A stretch of 64,000 bases of DNA from Notolepis coatsorum (Eukaryota; Chordata; Actinopteri; Aulopiformes; Paralepididae), in NCBI GenBank assembly GCA_963971535.1, contig OZ020594.1:119687702-119751701 (forward strand). The letters are read 5' to 3'. Positions 1 to 10,079 of this stretch are shown piece by piece; position 1 is the first letter of the stretch; every line of letters begins with the position of its first letter. A program made the translations under genes and the position numbers. The notes beneath the pieces are model-generated. The model was not told the DNA's origin. It ran no database searches and saw nothing but the letters and a program-made list of their open reading frames with translations.

Positions 1-73
1 ATGATCTCCGACAGTTTCCCAACACTTGGGGAGGTGAATCTGGCGACCTCAGGACTATGCGACTGCCCGCAGC

Positions 74-1684
74 GTGTGGAGCCGCCAGCTAGGTCGACCA
101 CGCTCCCCATGCCGGCACCTTCTCAAGGCATACGCTCAAAGCACATTCAATACATGCCCCCACCAGCCCCTACCAAGAATGTCTGGCCCGCCGCTCCGTC
201 TCATGCTCGACGAGAACGCGACGCCGGTCGCCCATCACACCCCCATCCCCGTAGCCATACACTGGCAGGATGAGGTGAAGGCGGCCCTCGACCAGGACGT
301 TCGCCTTGGGGTGTTGGAAGAGGTACCTGTTGGTACACCGGTGACGTGGTGTCACCGCATGGTGATCTGTGCGAAGAAGAACGGCAAACCGCGACGCACA
401 GTTGATTTCCAGGCGCTCAACAAGCATGCGTTCCGCGAAACCCACCACATGCAGTCCCCATTCCACCAGGGGAGACGCGTGCCGAGCGGGAAACGGAAAA
501 CCGCGTTCGACGCGTGGAACGGCTATCACAGCGTCCCACTGCACAGAGATGACCGCCACAAGACAACGTTCATCACTCCGTGGGGGCGCTACCGATACCT
601 CTCGGCCCCGCAGGGGTACATGGCATCGGGGGATGGTTACTCACGACGGTACGACGAGGTGGTTGCGGACATTGGTAACAAAACCAAATGCGTGGATGAC
701 ACACTGCTGTGGGCTGACACGATCGAGGAGAGTTACTTCCAGGTGATAGAATGGCTGGATGTGTGCGGCAGGAACGGAATCATCCTCAACCCGGAGAAGT
801 TCGTCTTCGGCGCGTCCACGGTAGACTTTGCGGGCTTCACGATCACCATGGACAGTGTACGACCGTGCGGCCGCTACCTGGAGGCGATCCACGACTTTCC
901 ACGTCCACGCAACATCACTGACGTCAGATCATGGTTTGGGCTTGTCAACCAAGTGGCCTACGCCTTCAGTATGGCCAAACGTATGCTGCCGCTCCGGACA
1001 CTCCTGCAGAGCGGAGCGCGCTTCGAGTGGTCCCCAGAGTTGGAGGAGATATTCTGCGAGTCCAAGGACATGATTGCCCAGGAGATCGAGCACGGTGTCC
1101 GCATCTTCGACAAGAACAGGCCGACATGCCTTGCCACAGACTGGTCGAAGGAAGGCATCGGATTTTGGTTGTTTCAGAAGCACTGCCTGTGCACACCAGT
1201 TAGACCTTTCTGCTGCACCGACGGGTGGAAGATCACCCTAGTCGGCAGCAGGTTCACGCACGCAGCGGAGTCCAGATACGCGCCTGTGGAGGGCGAGGCC
1301 CTCGCGGTTGCAGACGCCCTAGACAAGGCGCGCTACTTCGTACTGGGCTGCGAGAACTTGATTGTGGCAGTCGATCACAAGCCGCTACTGAAACTCCTTG
1401 CGGACAGAGCACTTGACGACATACCCAACCCCCGCCTCAGGAACCTCAAGGAGAAGACCCTGCGGTATCGCTTCCGCATCGTCCATGTCCCGGGCATGAA
1501 GAACAAGGCGGCAGATGCCATGTCCCGCAGGCCGGTCGGCACCTCGCGGCCGTCACTCATGAACCTTCCAGACGACAGCGCCGCCGAGGTGACCCACCTC
1601 TCGCCCAGCATGCACACCGATGTGCTGTCTCTCCTGCGCCGAGCTGAGCCGGAGGACGACAGCGACATTGAGGATGGTGGCTGA
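74..1684 (+). pseudogene. Gypsy pol fragment: reverse transcriptase and RNase H
   Basis: The 536-residue open frame lacks the gag and protease parts, so the first ATG is not a natural start. The RT domain covers roughly residues 55-290. It has the conserved RTVDFQALN block, an FITPWGRYRY block, and the catalytic box written as CVDD at residues 206-209 (YxDD/xVDD in the family). RNase H follows at about residues 345-455, with a TDWSKEG box, an EGEALAVADAL box and VDHKPLL. The frame ends in the usual linker (HVPGMKNKAADAMSRRP). The frame is open, but the usual APQG-YMASGDGYSRR fingers/palm sequence and the downstream integrase are eroded, so I call it a fragment, not a functional pol. The role in an intact element is minus- and plus-strand cDNA synthesis. 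Confidence 0.85.
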
Positions 1685-1943
1685 TGGCTTTCCTGAGTCA
1701 AGGGTCGGGATGCCGGAGGCGATTCGCGGCTTCCACCAGTACCGTGAGGACATCACATCCACTGACGGGGTGGTCCTGTTCAAGGACAGGGTGATCATAC
1801 CGCCTTCACTACGAGGTGAGGTACTGAGCGCCCTCCATGCTGCACACCAGGGCGTCTCGATGATGACATTGGCATTGGGATTACGCCGGTCTGCCAGGGC
1901 GACCTGCGTGCCCGCCTGGCACAGTGACTTTTCTATGGACTGA
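1676..1943 (+). pseudogene. Gypsy integrase N-terminal fragment
   Basis: After the RT/RNase H stop, a different frame continues with a GFPESRVGMPEAIRGFHQYR segment, then a VVLFKDRVIIPPSLRGEVL segment and HAAHQGVSMM. This is the start of the zinc-binding H2C2 integrase region that follows RNase H in Gypsy elements. The second half of the zinc finger and the DDE core are missing: the frame ends at 1943 in unrelated sequence. This implies an internal deletion of most of the integrase. Confidence 0.6.
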
Positions 1944-2253
1944 CTTTACGTGGGTGGTGCTCATGTTGTATGCTATACTTGTTGGTTCGCAACTGGTGCA
2001 CTTGACTCTGCTTTTTACTGTTTGCTGTTGCAGTGTTACTATTCTAGGATTGTTTTATTTTAGCCTTTATTGTAGTCGTGTTAAAGACTCGGGAGGAGAT
2101 AGGGAATATTGCACTCCGGTTACATATTGGTGCACGCACCGGAAAGGGAAGTAGTTAGACTACTGCTATGATGTAAACAGACACACGTTTCCCCCGGCTC
2201 ATGACTTGTTTGATTATTGTCATTTCGCCTATTAAAGCAAGTGAACAAATAGA

Positions 2254-2823
2254 ATGTTGTTCTTATTTAGAACTCGATTCTTGTACCGGATCTCCTCACT
2301 GGTAAACAAGAATACCCTGAAGACTCTGGCAGGAGCACTCATTCAAGGGTACTACGACTATGCTTGCACCTCATGGTACCAAAGCACCTCAAAGGCGCTA
2401 AAAACAAAATTACAAACATCTCAAAACAAACTGGTCAGACTACTGCTTGACCTTACTCCTAGAACCCACCTCACCCCTGCCCACTTTGACAACCTAGGAT
2501 GGCTTAGAGTAGACGACAGAGTACAGCAACTTGCAATGGGCCTGGTCTACAAGATACACTACACGACCAAGGTACCCATGTACATGTCAAAATACTTCCC
2601 AAAGGTCAGTGAATACCACGATCACAACACCAGAGGGAGCTCCACAAATCATGTTAAACCCAGATTCGGCTCAAACAAGGGACTAAACACGTTTCGCAAT
2701 TATGCCACATCAATGTGGAACGCCCTACCCAAAGCTGTAAAGGAATGTGAATCACTACCCACTTTCAAAAACACTCTAAAAAAACACCTACGGGAGACTG
2801 CAATTCGAAACTGGCCCCTGTAA
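2254..2823 (+). pseudogene. L2-A LINE ORF2 C-terminus (copy 1)
   Basis: This frame encodes the C-terminal part of a non-LTR RT protein downstream of the catalytic palm. It starts with RFLYRISSLVNKNTLKTLAG, has the TSQNKLVRLLLDLTPRTH block and ends with the typical FRNYATSMWNALPKAVKECE tail. The first six codons derive from the upstream Gypsy sequence; LINE sequence starts at about 2270. The same protein is encoded at 10973-11526, where it follows RT sequence, which fixes the assignment. The RT style (LDLQKAFDTVNH, GVPQGSILGPLLF in copy 2) places it in the L2/CR1/Rex1 group; the precise clade is inferred. Confidence 0.8.
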
Positions 2824-3304
2824 ATGTCCTAACACAACCCTCTCCAATGTACAGTAAAAATTACCAAGTATGGTCTTGTCAATATTCCAATGTACAGTGT
2901 TGCTTGTACAGTTGTACAGTGTCCCCCACCCACCCAACCTCCCCCCACTCCTACCCAACCCCCCCCCCCAACCACCTCCAATGTACAGTACCCCCCCCCC
3001 CCCCACCTACCCAACCTCCTCCAATGTACAGTTTCTACGTCAAATGTATATACTTCTTTTCTGGACTCTTTTCGTATCACAAACAGTACTGTATTTGCAA
3101 ATCTGGTATGTCATAAATGTATAGATGTAGCAGTACTGTCTATCTGTATGTCATATATGTTACGATGAATTAAAAATGGGGGACCCTGATGTAAACAAGA
3201 CGAAAGTCTTTCTCTGGTCTGCATCCCCTTAACAATTGTATGTATTGAGCTGTACTGTACTGTACCCATTCTGCAATCTGTTAATCAAATTTTCAATCAA
3301 TCAA
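2824..3304 (+). repeat. L2-A 3' UTR with (ATCA)n tail
   Basis: The 3' UTR follows the ORF2 stop directly. It contains C-rich stretches separated by a recurring CCAATGTACAGT motif, then a conserved ~250-bp block (TTTGCAAATCTGGTATGTCA ... TGGTCTGCATCCCCTTAACA) and ends in a CAATCAATCAA microsatellite tail, as L2-type LINEs usually do. This tail recurs at least ten times in the window, so it serves as the index sequence for the family. Confidence 0.85.
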
Positions 3305-3731
3305 AGAGGTTGGAAGATTTCCATTGCCTCTCTGTTTTACGACATAGATGACGTAAATCAACCAAGTTGAGCAGTTTACGGCTTGAAGGGAGCGAGTGAC
3401 GTCATCTAAGATGGCCGCGCGTCGCTGTTAAAACGAGCAGCTAACGTTGCTGCAGCCAGACTGTTTACATTGAGGAGCTTTTAACTCTCTTCTCTGCTAC
3501 TAAACCCTGATCAAAGGACACGTTAAACACAACACATGTGTGATCGGGTTAGGGTTAAGTGTGTTACTTTGTTGTGAGTCGGAGCAGAGACATCATCCAT
3601 GTTGGAGACAATGAAACAAGTATCTTGCTAACGTCTCTGTGGAGAACAGAACTGTACTGGAGCAAGACTTCACATCTGATCCAAACCTTCTTCTTGTGGA
3701 AACAGATCACACTGTGGATACCACGACATCT
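3305..3731 (+). other. exon-like unique segment with splice donor
   Basis: This stretch has CpG-containing, non-repetitive character, including AAGATGGCCGCGCGTCGC. It ends at a good splice-donor consensus (CT|GTAAGTAC, GT at 3732-3733). No other copy is seen in the window and no long frame is present. It could be a non-coding first exon of a host gene or of a captured transposon promoter. The call rests only on composition and the donor; a random donor match is quite possible. Confidence 0.25.
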
Positions 3732-3733
3732 GT

Positions 3734-4044
3734 AAGTACATTATGTTCACATTGTTCTCCTCTTCTTGCTGCTTCCTGAACGGAACTGTTGGGCTACATG
3801 TAGTAGGCTGTCAATAAAAAGATGAGGAGTAAACACTGTATAATGTGACGCACATCGTATAATTATTCAGTTCCACGTCCAGAATATGATGCTTTTAAAC
3901 CATTTATTCTTTCACTTAATGAAACACACGTACATACATAAACTAATACCCCTCCTAATGTGTTCTCTCCCCCTCGTATATATTTACTGTTAGGATCTAT
4001 TTAACAGTACTGTATATTTGCATATCTTGTATGTCATAAATGTC
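3734..4044. other. no gene recognised; short L2-A scrap at 4010-4044
   Basis: AT-rich intergenic sequence. Only the last ~35 bp resemble the + strand L2-A 3' UTR (AACAGTACTGTATATTTGCA). Nothing else is recognised. Confidence 0.5.
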
Positions 4045-4592
4045 ATGATTGATTGATTGATTGAAAACTTTATTAACAGATTGCAGAATGGGTACAATAC
4101 AGTACAGCTCAATACACACAATTGTTAAGGGGATGCAGACCAGAGAAAGACTTTCGTCTTGTTTACATCAGGGTCCCCCATTTTCAATTCATCAGGACAT
4201 ATATGACATACATGACATACAGATAGTCAGTACTGCTACATCTATACATTTATGACATACCAGATTTGCAAATACAGTACGGTTTGTGATACAGAAGGAG
4301 TCAGGAAAAGGGAGTATATACATTTGACGTAGAAACTGTACATTGGAGGAGGTTGGGTGGGGGGGGTTGGGTACACTGGGATATTGACAACCATACAGGG
4401 TAATCTACATTGGAGGTGTTTGGGGGGTGGGGGGGGCACACTGTATATACAAGCAAAACTGTACATTGAGGGGGGGGGGGGGGGGGGAGAGACACTGTAC
4501 AAACAAACAAAATTGTACATTGGACTATTGACAACCATACTAGGTAAATGACTGTACATTGGAGGGGGTTGGGTTAGGATATTTACAGGGGC
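4045..4592 (-). repeat. L2-A 3' UTR copy
   Basis: Begins with the complement of the (ATCA)n tail (TGATTGATTGATTGAAAACT), runs through the conserved block and the C-rich CCAATGTACAGT array (seen as G-runs on the + strand), and ends near the ORF2 stop region (TTTACAGGGGC). It is therefore a 5'-truncated LINE copy containing almost only 3' UTR. Confidence 0.85.
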
Positions 4593-4626
4593 TGATTAGA
4601 TTATTATATCTGTATCTCTGTATGTT

Positions 4627-4757
4627 GTGTGGCAGTACTGTCTATTTATATGTCATGTATGTTATGATGAATTGAAAATGGGGGACCCTGATGTAAACAA
4701 GACTAAAGTCTTTCTCTGGTCTGCATCCCCTTAACAATTGTGTGTATTGAGCTGTAA
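4627..4757 (+). repeat. L2-A 3' UTR fragment, truncated at both ends
   Basis: Matches the core of the family tail from GTGGCAGTACTGTCTAT to TGTATTGAGCTGT and then stops abruptly in unrelated G-rich sequence, without the (ATCA)n end. Confidence 0.75.
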
Positions 4758-4913
4758 AGTTTGGGGGGGACGCAGAGTAGGGGGGTCCGGGGGCACCGTC
4801 CCCCGGTAGAAATGTTTAATGATTTTAATACACAAATGAAGCTTTTAGGAGTATTTTGAAACTAGAATTACAGAGCAGGAGTAGATACACTAGTCTTGAT
4901 AGCACAATCTGCA

Positions 4914-5033
4914 GCCATGATCATGATCTGCGCCCTCCAACCTAACAAGGCCACTGGACATGACAACATCCCCTCCAAATTCCTCAGAGACTCAGCAGCC
5001 GCCATCACCCCAGTCATCACACACATAATGAAC
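4914..5033 (+). pseudogene. L2-A ORF2 RT fragment, upstream half of a split copy
   Basis: Encodes an in-frame RT segment with the PNKATGHDNIPSKFLRDSAA block (finger region, 'KA.G.D.IP' in this RT group). It ends at ...THIMN exactly where a TAGGGCTGGGCGATAT terminus begins. The same protein resumes at 10080 with LSIKQGHVPKDFKIARVTPL, the expected continuation. This shows that 5034-10079 is an insertion into one LINE copy. Confidence 0.85.
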
Positions 5034-5110
5034 TAGGGCTGGGCGATATATCGAGTATACTCGATGTATCACGGCTTGTTCTACATGAGATGTAGTAAAT
5101 TACTATATCG

Positions 5111-5510
5111 TTTGATTGATTGATTGAAAACTTTATTAACAGATTGCAGAATGGGTACAGTACAGCTCAATACACACAGTTGTTAAGGGGATGCAGACCA
5201 GAGAAAGACTTTCGTCTTGTTTACATCAGGGTCCCCCATTTTCAATTCATCAGGACATATATGACATACATGACATACAGATAGACAGTACTGCTACATC
5301 TATACATTTATGACATACCAGTTGGGTAGGAGGGGTTGGGGGGGGAAACACTGTACAACTGTACAAGCAAAACTGTACATTGGAATATTGACAACCATAC
5401 TAGGTAATTTACTGTACATTGGAGGGGGTTGGGTTAGGACATTTACAGGGGCCAGTTTCGAATTGCAGTCGGTAGTGATTCACATTCCTTTACAGCTTTA
5501 GGTAGGGTGT
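5111..5510 (-). repeat. L2-A 3' end copy with a piece of ORF2
   Basis: Starts with the complement of the (ATCA)n tail, passes through the conserved 3' UTR block and the CCAATGTACAGT array and extends into ORF2 (complement of AAGCTGTAAAGGAATGTGAA). About 45 bp that join these coding parts in copy 1 are missing. It sits inside the hAT-like element, so it inserted after that element. Confidence 0.8.
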
Positions 5511-5934
5511 GAACATTGAGTATATGTTGTCACGTTGCGGCTGAGATGAGACTTGCTTTAGCGCAGAGCTTTCCTCTCATTTCATTATAGACAGACCAGC
5601 GCGGACCTTCAATGACATGCAATTGTAATTTCATTAGACACACAGACTAGCGTGGACCTTTAATGACATGCAATTTCATTGACGCGAGCAATGGGCTAAC
5701 GTTAGCTGCTAACTTATCCCATGACTAGGCCAACTAGCGTTAGCTGCTAACCCTAAAGCTTCGAGATGAAGCCACGTTACAAGCCCAAGACTTCCCTGGC
5801 TCTCATTAGGCCTGGCAATTTTTTTTTACATTGGTTTCTTGTTCGAATGCATTTATTTCTATAGACCAGTGACATGCAATATAATTGACGCAAGCAATGG
5901 GCTAACGTTAGCTGCTAAGTTATCACATATTCCG

Positions 5935-5935
<1 letters not shown>

Positions 5936-5992
<57 letters not shown>

Positions 5993-6000
5993 CTCTCTCT
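5936..6000. repeat. (CT)n microsatellite
   Basis: About 32 CT units with one CG interruption. The inverted relative at 9325-9350 is a degenerate GA tract, so the tract belongs to the host element family and expanded here. Confidence 0.95.
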
Positions 6001-6705
6001 ACATTCAATGATTTAAAGTAGCCAAACTTTACAGTATTTACTAACTGGATAGTTGATGATATAAACATTTAATTATCTGAAATATTCTAAAATCATTAAG
6101 TCAGCTATAAGCCATTATCCCTTTGTGTGTGATTATAATTTTCTCACAGTAGTGTGTATATATATACATATATGTGTGTGTGTGTTTGGCTGAAGTGGAT
6201 AGAAAACACAGTACTGTGCAAAAGTCTTAGGCACCCAAGAGTTTTTATATAAATTGTCTTAGATGTAAATACATTTTTTATTAGTGTGTCAGTAGACTAC
6301 TCTTAGTACATTTTCATTTAATTATTTTTTAAAGCATCTTCATGGTTGCAGGGACTTATATAATCATCAGGAAAAAAGGCGAAGGCCGGACCAGCACTCC
6401 AACAACAGAAGGAAACTTTTCACCATTCAATAATAATAATGATAATATAATCTTGATAATAAAAGTAAAAGTTAAAAAGTCACTTATAGGAAACAGGATA
6501 ACACATTGTTTTCATTAATTCCCTTTGGTACAGTGCCATTAATCAAATGAATATAGTAACCTGTCTCCCCCTCTAGAGAGCATTGTAGACTAACGAGTCC
6601 CATAAACAATAAGATTGCATTAGGAGAAAAACGGTACAAACATTCACCCTTAAGAAAGGACATTGTGGTGCTAATCACTCAAATATGCAGCTGCAATGTT
6701 ACCAA

Positions 6706-7770
6706 CAGGGACCGAAACTAAAGCCCGCCGCCCGCCAGGGGCGGTCTGTTTTTACCTTTGGCGCATGACACTTAAGAGGGCTGCCCGCCATGTGGCGTGT
6801 AGACGTGTAGTTCATAACGATACTCTTGTGCGAGTACAGATTATAGCCGCTCGTCTTTTTTTTCTCCGCCGCGAGATCGTTAAAAACTACAAGTCCCACA
6901 TTGCACTCAAGTCAACGGTCCAATCACAGTAGAGTGACGTGACTGGTTTCATCAGAGAAAAAAAGCAAATGACCAATCGGAAGCTCCCATTTGGCTTGTT
7001 TACTTCCGTCTGCTCTAGTCTATATCGGACCTCCACGAGCTAACGTTACTGTTTAAACAATGACCCAGTCAACTATTCACTTTTAGTTTAATACATGACG
7101 AGGCATTGTCTAACGGTATCTAGCTGGCTAGCTACTGATAGCTGCTGATATCAACAAATGCTCCAGCAATAGTCTACTCGAGTGCATAATACCTCCGTTC
7201 CCTCGTTAGCTAGCTTAGCTAGCTCACGTTAGATGATCCATCTGTCCCAGTAAACTAAATTGTCTTAACGTTATCTACCGGGCTAGCAGTAGCTACAGAT
7301 AGCTCCTGATATCAATGTCTTATAACATTGATTGAATGCGTATTCTAGCTGAGGGCATGTTGAATGTGATTTGACAAAAGAACGGTAACGTTATAAATAC
7401 GGTCCAGCTGCATCGCCGGAGAATCCTTGCATGCTGAATGTAGGGTCTAGCTGAATATAGGGTCTAGCTGCAGGGCCGGAGAATCCTTGCTGGAGCTGGA
7501 GGCTACTCAAGTATACACACAGACAGTGGAGCTGTTTGCAGATAGCAAGCATTTTGACTTATTGCGTGGTGGCGATGTCTCGCAGATAATACAACTACAA
7601 GTATGATTATATAATATATATTTTATTTAAAAATTTTTTTTTATATAAAATATATATATATTTTTTTTTAATCAAAAACATTTTGGCAGGTAAGAAATAT
7701 GCTTGGCGGGTAGACTCTTCCCATCTACCCGCCACTGGCCGGTGAGTCAAAAAGTTAATTTCGCTCCCTG
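6706..7770. mobile_element. hAT element, TSD GTTACCAA
   Basis: The terminal inverted repeats are CAGGGACCGAAACTAA at 6706 and the complement of CAGGGAGCGAAATTAAC ending at 7770. The 8-bp TSD GTTACCAA is perfect (6698-6705 and 7771-7778). There is no transposase frame. A GC-rich block near 6715-6950, containing ACTACAAGTCCCACATTG, is shared with elements at 24.56-24.67 kb and 45.6-45.9 kb, so these are related members. A second, inverted copy with the same termini lies at 44583-45874. Confidence 0.85.
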
Positions 7771-8304
7771 GTTACCAATGTTTGTAAATGTAATAGTGTA
7801 TATCTCCGGGACCGATGAACTTTTCTTGCACGGAGACATCTCTTTCCTAGGTCGGTCTCTGGGCTGCCCAGTAGGCCTGCAGGAGTGCAGGAGGCACCAT
7901 GTGTGTAGGTAGTCTTGTAGTCTCTTCGTCTCTAGCATCTCTTATGCCGCTCGATGTCTTGCCTTGGCGATAAGCAGGCCCCTCGGGATGATGGCGTCCT
8001 GCCATTAGTTAGTAAGGGTCACGCCATGGAGTAGGATAAGAGTCTCCCTCTGCTTCAGGCGAGGATGAGTCTCTTGACTCCATCGTTGTAGCTACGAAAG
8101 CTGCTGTATGTCCACTAGGGACAGGGTGAACTTTAAACTCTGGAGCTGCAGGTCTCTAAGCTACCAAAGTAGCTATATATCAAAGTCAAGGTAGACCGCG
8201 CTTCTCAGTATCTGACACTGGGTGCTGAAATCCCAAGGATTATGAGGAAAAAAGGCGAAGGCCGGACCAGCACTCTCAGATTTCAAAAAATTGTTTTTAA
8301 TGGC

Positions 8305-8361
8305 AGCCTATGATACAGACATGTTTCGGAACAGGTGTTCCATCTTCAGTGTTAATAGGCT
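8305..8361 (-). ncRNA. hammerhead-ribozyme-like motif (type I)
   Basis: Read on the - strand, the core CTGAAGA (C3-A9; complement of 8343-8349) is followed by stem II GGAACA-CC-TGTTCC (8328-8341), GAAA (8324-8327), then a two-base-pair stem III ACATGT with an AT loop and the cleavage-site C at 8318. Stem I closes with ACA/TGT plus a 7-bp outer helix, AGCCTAT (8305-8311) paired with ATAGGCT (8355-8361). All invariant core bases are present. The one irregularity is an extra T (complement of 8342) between A9 and stem II. Penelope-like retroelements are known to carry hammerheads with very short stem III in their pLTRs, which fits the location. Activity is untested and the extra base may weaken it. 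Confidence 0.6.
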
Positions 8362-8712
8362 AACCGTGATAGCTTGTAAAAATGGGAGCTATATACCATG
8401 TGGGCAGGAAGTGACATCATAGAGGTGAGCTTGGGAATGCTAGTCAACTTTGACCTCCAGAGTAAGGACTTAATAATGTAGAATGTTGAAAACAAATATA
8501 AACCAGAAACTTAGATAAGCCAGTAGCAAACACAAAATTCTATAAGCAAAGAACAACAACAGAAGGAAACTTTTCACCATTCAATAATAATAATAATAAT
8601 AATGATAATATAATCTTGATAATAAAAGTAAAAGTTAAAAAGTCTTATATAATCATCATATTGGCGTGACTGTATGGATCAAAGGGTTAAATCAAGCATT
8701 TTTAAGTGCTTT

Positions 8713-9981
8713 ACAGGGCTGTACGCTAAGCTTTTTCACACTTGCCCCTAAATGAGAAATTTAGGGGCAAAGAATATTTTTTAGGGGCACATTTTTAAAT
8801 AACTATTTTACCATTATAGTAGGGCTGGGCGATATGGCCTCTAAATGATATCGCAATATTTTGACATTTCCTCTAAAGCACTTAAAAATGCTTGATTTAA
8901 CCCTTTGATGCATACAGTCATGCCAATATGATGATTATAATAAGTCCCTGCAACATATGTTTGCATTATTAAACCATGAAGATGCTTTAAAAAATAATTT
9001 AATGAAAATTTACTAAGAGTAGTCTACTGACACACTAATAAAAAAAATTATTTACATCTAAGACAATTTATATAAAAACTCTTGGGTGCCTAAGACTTTT
9101 ACACAGTACTGTGTTTTCTATCCACTTTAGCCAAACACACACACATATATATACACACACTACTGTGAGAAAATAATAATCACACACAAAGGGATTATCG
9201 CTTATAGCAGACTTAATGATTTTAGAATATTTCAGATAATGAAATTAAATGTTTATATCATCAACTATCCAGTTAGTATTTATACTGTCTGTAACGTTTG
9301 GCTACTTTAAATCATTGAATGTAGAGAGAGAGCGAGAGAGAGAGGGGGCGAGAACGAACGAGAGAGCCAGCCCCCCCCCCCCTCTGGTTTTGTTCTAGGT
9401 TCGCGTTTTGATCGTCTAAGCTGCCGTAGGTGATGACGTCACACTCTAATGTAAACAGGAAGAGATGGAGATGGAGACACACGGAGATGGAAATTGGATG
9501 ATATACAGAAACGAATAACCAATAAATATGAAGTTATGTTTAAACTTCTATTGTCAAGCGTTGTCAATATAACCCACCCCCTTTCCTCACGAATGGAACT
9601 AGTGTTGTGGAGTCCGCTTTGACCGTTTCCCAGGGTTAGCAGCTATCGCTAGTTAGCTTAGCATAGTCCTAATGGATACCTTGGTTAGCAGCTATCGTTA
9701 GCCCATTGCTCGTGTCAATTAAATTGCATGTTATTAAAGGTCCGCGCTGGTCTGTCTAATGAAATTACAACCGCAACATTATATCGCACTGTACAGCCCT
9801 GGTTGTAGGCTAATGTTTTACTATTTTTTGTATCCAATTTGTATGGATTAATTTAGGAGTGAAATGCGAATGAAGGGTTGAAATCACTACTCGCAAGCTT
9901 GCCCCCAGATATTATTTTAAACTCGCACGGACCAAATTAGGGGGCAATTTGCGATCATCTCGTCGCAGTGTACAGCCCTGC
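8713..9981. mobile_element. DNA transposon with CAGGGCTGTAC termini and 5-bp TSD
   Basis: The left end CAGGGCTGTAC (8713) and right end GTACAGCCCTG (ending 9981) are perfect inverted repeats. The flanking CTTTA repeats (8708-8712 and 9982-9986) are a 5-bp TSD. Deleting the element joins ...TTTTTAAGTGCTTTA to GAGGAAATGTCAAAAT. That join matches, as reverse complement, the uninterrupted copy of the host element at 8860-8890, which proves the insertion. Just inside the left end are repeated TAGGGGCA-type motifs (8745-8795). The 5-bp TSD and related termini are shared with the element at 24448-27339. It contains an inverted partial copy of its own host family (8820-9776). Confidence 0.7.
8820..9776. 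repeat. inverted partial copy of the 5034-10079 element family
   Basis: Begins with the family terminus TAGGGCTGGGCGATATGG and continues as the reverse complement of 5.59-6.37 kb and 8.65-8.71 kb. For example, AAGATGCTTTAAAAAATAAT at 8978 mirrors 6321-6345. The second terminus is missing. Together with the outer copy it makes an inverted repeat with arms of several hundred bases. Confidence 0.75.
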
Positions 9982-10079
9982 TTTAGAGGAAATGTCAAAA
10001 TACCGCGATATATATTGTGTATCGTGATATGGCCAAAAAATATCGCGATATCATTTAGAGGCCATATCGCCCAGCCCTA

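Larger units (their letters stand above)
1..2269 (+). mobile_element. Ty3/Gypsy retrotransposon remnant (pol plus 3' end)
   Basis: The sequence opens inside the pol region of an LTR retrotransposon. RT and RNase H are readable at 74-1684, followed by a broken integrase N-terminal fragment and about 330 bp of A/T-rich non-coding sequence that looks like 3' UTR/LTR. L2-A LINE sequence starts abruptly at about 2270 with no transition, so the Gypsy remnant abuts that LINE copy. Both ends of the Gypsy element are missing or unrecognised: I could not find a TG...CA LTR pair. GC content and codon use differ sharply from the AT-rich flank. Confidence 0.75.
6370..8643 (-). mobile_element. Penelope-like retroelement candidate with pLTR-like repeats
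   Basis: The insertion is bounded by a perfect 15-bp direct repeat, CTTATATAATCATCA, at 6355-6369 and 8644-8658. This is a retroposon-type TSD, too long for a DNA transposon. A ~400-bp unit at 8242-8643 is repeated at the other end (6370-6480) with an internal deletion: both copies share AAAAAAGGCGAAGGCCGGAC and the AACAACAGAAGGAAAC ... AAAAAGT end. Terminal partial repeats of this kind are a hallmark of Penelope-like elements. The long copy carries a hammerhead-like motif on the - strand. No RT or GIY-YIG domain is readable; a short - strand frame at 6484-6678 may be a coding remnant. The interior is split by a hAT (6706-7770). Family assignment is inference. Confidence 0.5.
5034..10079. mobile_element. 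composite hAT-like element split by further insertions
   Basis: Termini are TAGGGCTGGGCGATAT at 5034 and its complement ATATCGCCCAGCCCTA ending at 10079. The flanking direct repeat is AATGAAC (5027-5033) / AATAAAC (10080-10086), one mismatch, so the duplication is 7-8 bp, as expected for hAT. Removing the nested pieces (L2-A tail at 5111-5510, Penelope-like element at 6370-8643, second DNA element at 8713-9981) leaves roughly 1.1 kb without a coding frame, so it is a non-autonomous element. A second inverted copy of its body lies at 8820-9776 and creates a large imperfect inverted repeat with 5.59-6.37 kb. Confidence 0.7.

Noticed and set aside
2847..3168. Proline-rich frames of 80-90 codons
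   Set aside because: They lie in the C-rich L2-A 3' UTR, in several frames at once, and are not conserved between copies.
3186..3240. Second hammerhead-like motif in the L2-A tail (CTGATG...CGAAAGTC)
   Set aside because: The core has T instead of A9 and no stem II or stable stem III can be drawn, despite the GAAA and the conserved context.
5839..6068. Ser-Leu and Arg-Glu repeat frames
   Set aside because: Artefact of the CT microsatellite in an element interior.
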